From contig NZ_CAAJGK010000033.1 in the NCBI RefSeq assembly GCF_900996245.1, forward strand, positions 62,001 through 126,000: 64,000 nucleotides of DNA, written 5' to 3'. Shown piece after piece: positions 61,366 through 64,000 of the stretch. The notes below the pieces were generated by a model. It saw only the letters and a list, made by a program, of their open reading frames with translations, made no database searches and was not told the DNA's origin. This DNA comes from Paraburkholderia sp. BCC1886 (GTDB taxonomy: Bacteria; Pseudomonadota; Gammaproteobacteria; Burkholderiales; Burkholderiaceae). Made by a program: the position numbers and the translations under genes. The first letter of the stretch is position 1; each line of letters starts with the position of its first letter.

Positions 61366-61850
61366 CGCTACGGCAGCGAACGCCGGGGAGCCGACGCGAA
61401 TATTGCCTGCCAGTCCTTCGACTTGCCGCGCGCCTCGGGTGATGCGGGAATGCTGCCGCGGATGTAAGACTCTTCCACCGCACGAACAGAAACGGATCTT
61501 TGCTCGGCGCAATGGTAACGCTGTCGTTCGCGTGTATGCCGCCTTCGAAACGGCAGCCGACACGACTGAACGACCGGAGCGAGCGTTGGCAGGGATGAGC
61601 AGACACGACCTTCTCGCCCGATACGAAGGGTGGTCGTCCGCTTTGCGTTCACTCATCGAGGACGCCGATAGAATCGCCGCCATTCGCCCGATCGTCAGTC
61701 TCCCGACCGGGACGAAAAGAGAGCGGGTATGACCGTGCGCTGACTATTTCCTGTCTCTGCGAGGCGGTCGGGACGAACGAGTTCAACGGCGATGGGGTAC
61801 AGGTTGGATACCAGCATCTGTCCAGTTTCAGTGCAGCGTTTGAACGGGTG
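61366..61850. other. Stretch between SRPBCC and cupin genes
   Basis: About 485 bases without an intact gene. The middle part (61470-61732) is a decayed FAD monooxygenase fragment, listed separately. The last 118 bases, before the stop of the cupin gene, show nothing recognisable. Confidence 0.5.
61470..61732 (+). pseudogene. Remnant of a TetX-like FAD-dependent monooxygenase
   Basis: The plus-strand frame encodes RIFARRNGNAVVRVYAAFE followed by LLARYEGWSSALRSLIEDAD and RPIVSLPTG. In TetX-like and related FAD monooxygenases this order (A-RNGN-x-RVY, then a GW-x-x-x-L-x-x-L-I segment, then RPI-x-x-LP-x-G) comes just before the GDAAH motif. Here the frame ends at a stop before that motif, and no FAD-binding GxGxxG start is found upstream, so both ends are lost. 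The fragment is about 85 codons of an expected 380. Confidence 0.5.
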
Positions 61851-62180
61851 TTACGGAAGGACCCCGAAGTCGGTGCGCCCGACGGGGTCGTCGATGATAA
61901 CCAGGGTTCCGTGACTGCCTGGAAGCACCGAATGGGGTGTCCCCGCTAACGCCAGATACATCTGGCCGGACTCGACGAGGATTGTCTCTTCGTTCACCTG
62001 GAGTAGGAGTCTGCCATCGATGACGATCAATGCTTCGTTATAGCTATGCGTCTCTTCGATGGCCGGAGAACCGTCCATGCGCAGAACCTTGATGTTTGCC
62101 GGCCCGACGTGCCCGACAATAGAAGATTTCCACGCAACTTCCTTATCGGCCGCGAGGGAATTGAAATCGATGAACGTCAT
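61851..62180 (-). CDS. Small cupin-domain protein
   Basis: A 109-residue single-domain cupin. The first cupin motif is represented by EETHSYNEALIVIDGRLLLQ (residues 42-61), with a partial metal-binding pattern, and the second by GTPHSVLPGSHGTLVIID. The intact histidine set for metal binding is incomplete, so it may bind a small ligand instead. The function is unknown. It stands alone on the minus strand between the decayed monooxygenase and the SDR gene. Confidence 0.75.
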   Translation of the reverse strand: MTFIDFNSLAADKEVAWKSSIVGHVGPANIKVLRMDGSPAIEETHSYNEALIVIDGRLLLQVNEETILVESGQMYLALAGTPHSVLPGSHGTLVIIDDPVGRTDFGVLP

Positions 62181-62390
62181 ATAGGGAATCCGCCTAAAGA
62201 TGCATTCTGCCCGGCGGAGTGTTCGAGCGCCCTATACATTAGCGCAAGCCATCGCCATTACGATTATGGGCAATGGCCTTGACTCTCAAGAAATACTGGC
62301 TGGCCAGCGCATTGACCAGAATCCACGCGGTCCGAGAATTCACCGAACGGGCTTTGCCCGACTTGCCATCGCCACCTTTAACCGCGATCT

Positions 62391-63233
62391 CTACTCTGTA
62401 GAGTGAGAAAGCGATGACGAGAGTTCGCGATGGGCGTTAGCTTGGGCGAGTAGGGCATTTGCCTTGGATTCAAAGGTCTGCACCGCATCCGCGCCCGCGG
62501 CGAAACGCACGGGCGGCTCGTGTTCGCCAGCCAGTTTCACGAGCGCGTCAGCGAGCTTCGCCGGGTCGCCGCCCTGTTTGCCATTCATGCTTTTCCAGTT
62601 GGCGATGGTCTCGGTCGTGCGGGCCGCGTAATCATCGACAGAGAGTTCGCCGTAGATAGTCGACTCGTCGCCCAGCAGGTCCGTACGGAAGAATCCCGGT
62701 TCGACCAACATCGTACGAATGCCAAAGGGTGCAATTTCCAGAGCAAGCGACTCCATCCAACCTTCAACGCCGAACTTCGCAGCGGCATACGCGCTGCAAA
62801 AGACGCCTCCGGTGATCCCGGCTGTCGACGAAATCGTGATCAGCAAGCCCGAGCGGTTCTTGCGCATTGGCGGCAGTACCGCTCTCGTGACGTTCATCGG
62901 ACCGAACAGGAGGGTTTCCAGCTGACTGCGTACCTGATCGGTACTCAGTTCCTCGAAGAAGCCACCATAGAAGTTGCCAGCGTTGTTCACGAGCACGTCG
63001 ATGTGGCCGAACCGCTCCGCTGTCGCGCTTACTGCGGCGAGGGCATCGGTCGGGATAGTCACATCGAGCTTCAGGACGAGGAGATTCTCGTGCTCGCCAA
63101 GCGCTTTCCTTACCTTGCCGATATCGCGGCCGGTTGCCACGACATCGTGGCCCGCTGCCAATGCCGCCCTGGCGATGTCCACGCCCATGCCGCGGCCGGC
63201 ACCAGTGATTAGCCACACTTTCTTGCTGTTCAT
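62391..63233 (-). CDS. Short-chain dehydrogenase/reductase
   Basis: A 280-residue classical SDR: TGAGRGMG at the nucleotide site near residue 10, VLVNNAGNF in the core, ISSTAG, and the catalytic YAAAK (in SAYAAAKFG). The sequence around WLITGAGRGMGVDIARAALA and the C-terminal length match the larger SDRs often annotated as oxidoreductases acting on ketones or retinol-like substrates. It is divergent from the AraC-type gene at 63438, which most likely controls it. The substrate is unknown. Confidence 0.88.
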   Translation of the reverse strand: MNSKKVWLITGAGRGMGVDIARAALAAGHDVVATGRDIGKVRKALGEHENLLVLKLDVTIPTDALAAVSATAERFGHIDVLVNNAGNFYGGFFEELSTDQVRSQLETLLFGPMNVTRAVLPPMRKNRSGLLITISSTAGITGGVFCSAYAAAKFGVEGWMESLALEIAPFGIRTMLVEPGFFRTDLLGDESTIYGELSVDDYAARTTETIANWKSMNGKQGGDPAKLADALVKLAGEHEPPVRFAAGADAVQTFESKANALLAQANAHRELSSSLSHSTE

Positions 63234-63437
63234 TTGCGCATCCTTTGGGTATGTCGTGCCGCGATAGCTCAGACACGGAATCGGAATCAGGTGGCTTTAG
63301 TGTGGCGGGATTGCCGGAAAGGCGTTTGCCGAAACTGCCGTAGTTCTTGCCTAAACCGACGAGGCGCGTGAGGAAGCGCGCGAACCGATGACGGACGGGT
63401 TAAAGTGTTCCCGCCGCTTTCGAGGGAGAAAAATCGT

Positions 63438-64000
63438 ATGAATCGCCGTGTTTCGAGTCCGGCAGAGGTGCGCGGCGCTCCGATGGACGGGCTTGCACAA
63501 GCCATTGCGCGGTTTGCACAGTCTGACGGCGACTACGCGACAGCGATTCCGGGGCTGTCGCTGCATCGTCGGAAAGGGCCGACCGAGCCTTTGCACTGTA
63601 TCTTCAGACTGGGACTCGGCGTGGTCGCGCAAGGCCATAAACAGGCGCTGGTTGGAAAAGAGGTGGTGAACTACGGTCCGGGCCAATCGATGCTGACGAG
63701 TATCGATCTACCGGTAATTTCGCACGTCACCCGCGCGAGCGCCGAAACGCCGATGCTCGGCCTGATGCTGACGCTGGACAGTCGTGACATAGTGAAAACT
63801 GCTGCGGAGATGCAGTTGCAGGCGTCGTCCCGATTGCCTTCGTTCGCGCCTGTCACGGTTGAAACACTCGACGACGCATTGCTTGGCGCCATGGTTCGCC
63901 TGATTGGATTACTCGATCAACCTGACCTCGCGCCGCACTTGGCGCCACTCCTGAAGCAGGAAATCCTCGTGCGGCTCCTCGCCGGCGCTCACCGTGTCCA
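63438..64000 (+). CDS. AraC family transcriptional regulator, N-terminal part (cut by window end)
   Basis: The first 187 residues of an AraC-type regulator. The N-terminal AraC_N domain is visible: GLSLHRRKGPTEPLHCIFRL, KEVVNYGPGQSMLTSIDLPV and MLGLMLTLDSRDIVKTAAEM. The DNA-binding domain lies beyond the window. GAGGGAG precedes the ATG at 63438. It is divergent from the SDR gene, an arrangement common in Burkholderiaceae, where AraC proteins of this group control an SDR or aldo-keto reductase involved in redox stress. Confidence 0.85.
   Translation, partial: MNRRVSSPAEVRGAPMDGLAQAIARFAQSDGDYATAIPGLSLHRRKGPTEPLHCIFRLGLGVVAQGHKQALVGKEVVNYGPGQSMLTSIDLPVISHVTRASAETPMLGLMLTLDSRDIVKTAAEMQLQASSRLPSFAPVTVETLDDALLGAMVRLIGLLDQPDLAPHLAPLLKQEILVRLLAGAHRV

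Noticed and set aside
1..64000. CRISPR arrays, tRNA or rRNA genes, and intact insertion sequences
   Set aside because: I looked for regularly spaced repeats, cloverleaf-like patterns and transposase genes with terminal repeats and saw none that I could support.

Overview
The window looks like accessory DNA from a high-GC betaproteobacterium of the Burkholderiaceae (Burkholderia, Paraburkholderia or Caballeronia type). The reasons are two general porins of the Burkholderia family, an OprB-type sugar porin, many LysR, TetR and HxlR regulators next to small catabolic operons, a cytochrome-linked FAD sugar-acid dehydrogenase, and strong GC codon bias. I see no rRNA, tRNA, ribosomal protein or replication gene and no CRISPR array. 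This fits a secondary chromosome or megaplasmid better than a core chromosomal arm; that is inference.

Layout, left to right. 1-6.7 kb: the 5' end of a uracil/xanthine permease, a stand-alone homodimeric pyruvate dehydrogenase E1 paralogue, then a nitroreductase and acyl-CoA synthetase pair divergent from a TetR regulator. 6.8-13.4 kb: a LacI regulator divergent from a complete gluconate-dehydrogenase-like operon (small Tat-type subunit, GMC flavoprotein, triheme cytochrome c, OprB porin), with two near-identical palindromic LacI operators between them. 13.4-17.9 kb: HxlR regulator/SDR pair, two exported small proteins, a gene-poor stretch with a possible IS6 remnant, and a porin with a clear terminator. 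18-22.6 kb: LysR regulator divergent from a MmgE/PrpD enzyme and its MFS transporter, then a FUSC-type membrane protein. 22.5-28.5 kb: ddpX-ddpABCDF, a D-Ala-D-Ala dipeptidase with its own ABC importer. 28.8-31.0 kb: a TonB receptor with a Fur-like site. 31.6-37.3 kb: HxlR/glutathione transferase, TetR, GNAT, NmrA-type reductase and two epoxide-hydrolase-like proteins. 37.4-41.7 kb: Lrp regulator divergent from a solute-binding protein, diaminopropionate ammonia-lyase and M20 amidohydrolase. 42.2-46.3 kb: membrane protein, porin, and a second TonB receptor behind a perfect Fur-like palindrome.

46.3-48.8 kb is a tight operon of a DUF4118 membrane protein, an alpha/beta hydrolase and a MipA-type outer membrane protein. 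49.2-54.5 kb is the most unusual part: two divergent paralogues of a degenerate receiver-domain protein, next to an operon of a double-domain KaiC-like ATPase, two single-domain response regulators and a PAS histidine kinase, with no KaiA or KaiB. 54.8-59.7 kb carries an amidohydrolase between two MFS transporters, divergent from a LysR regulator. 59.7-64 kb has a second LysR divergent from an SRPBCC protein, a decayed FAD monooxygenase fragment, a cupin, an SDR, and the start of an AraC-type regulator cut by the window end.

Most regulator/operon pairs are divergent, and several intergenic regions contain inverted repeats of the expected class (LacI, LysR T-N11-A, Fur). These give testable regulatory assignments. 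All functions are read from sequence motifs and family knowledge; no database search was possible.
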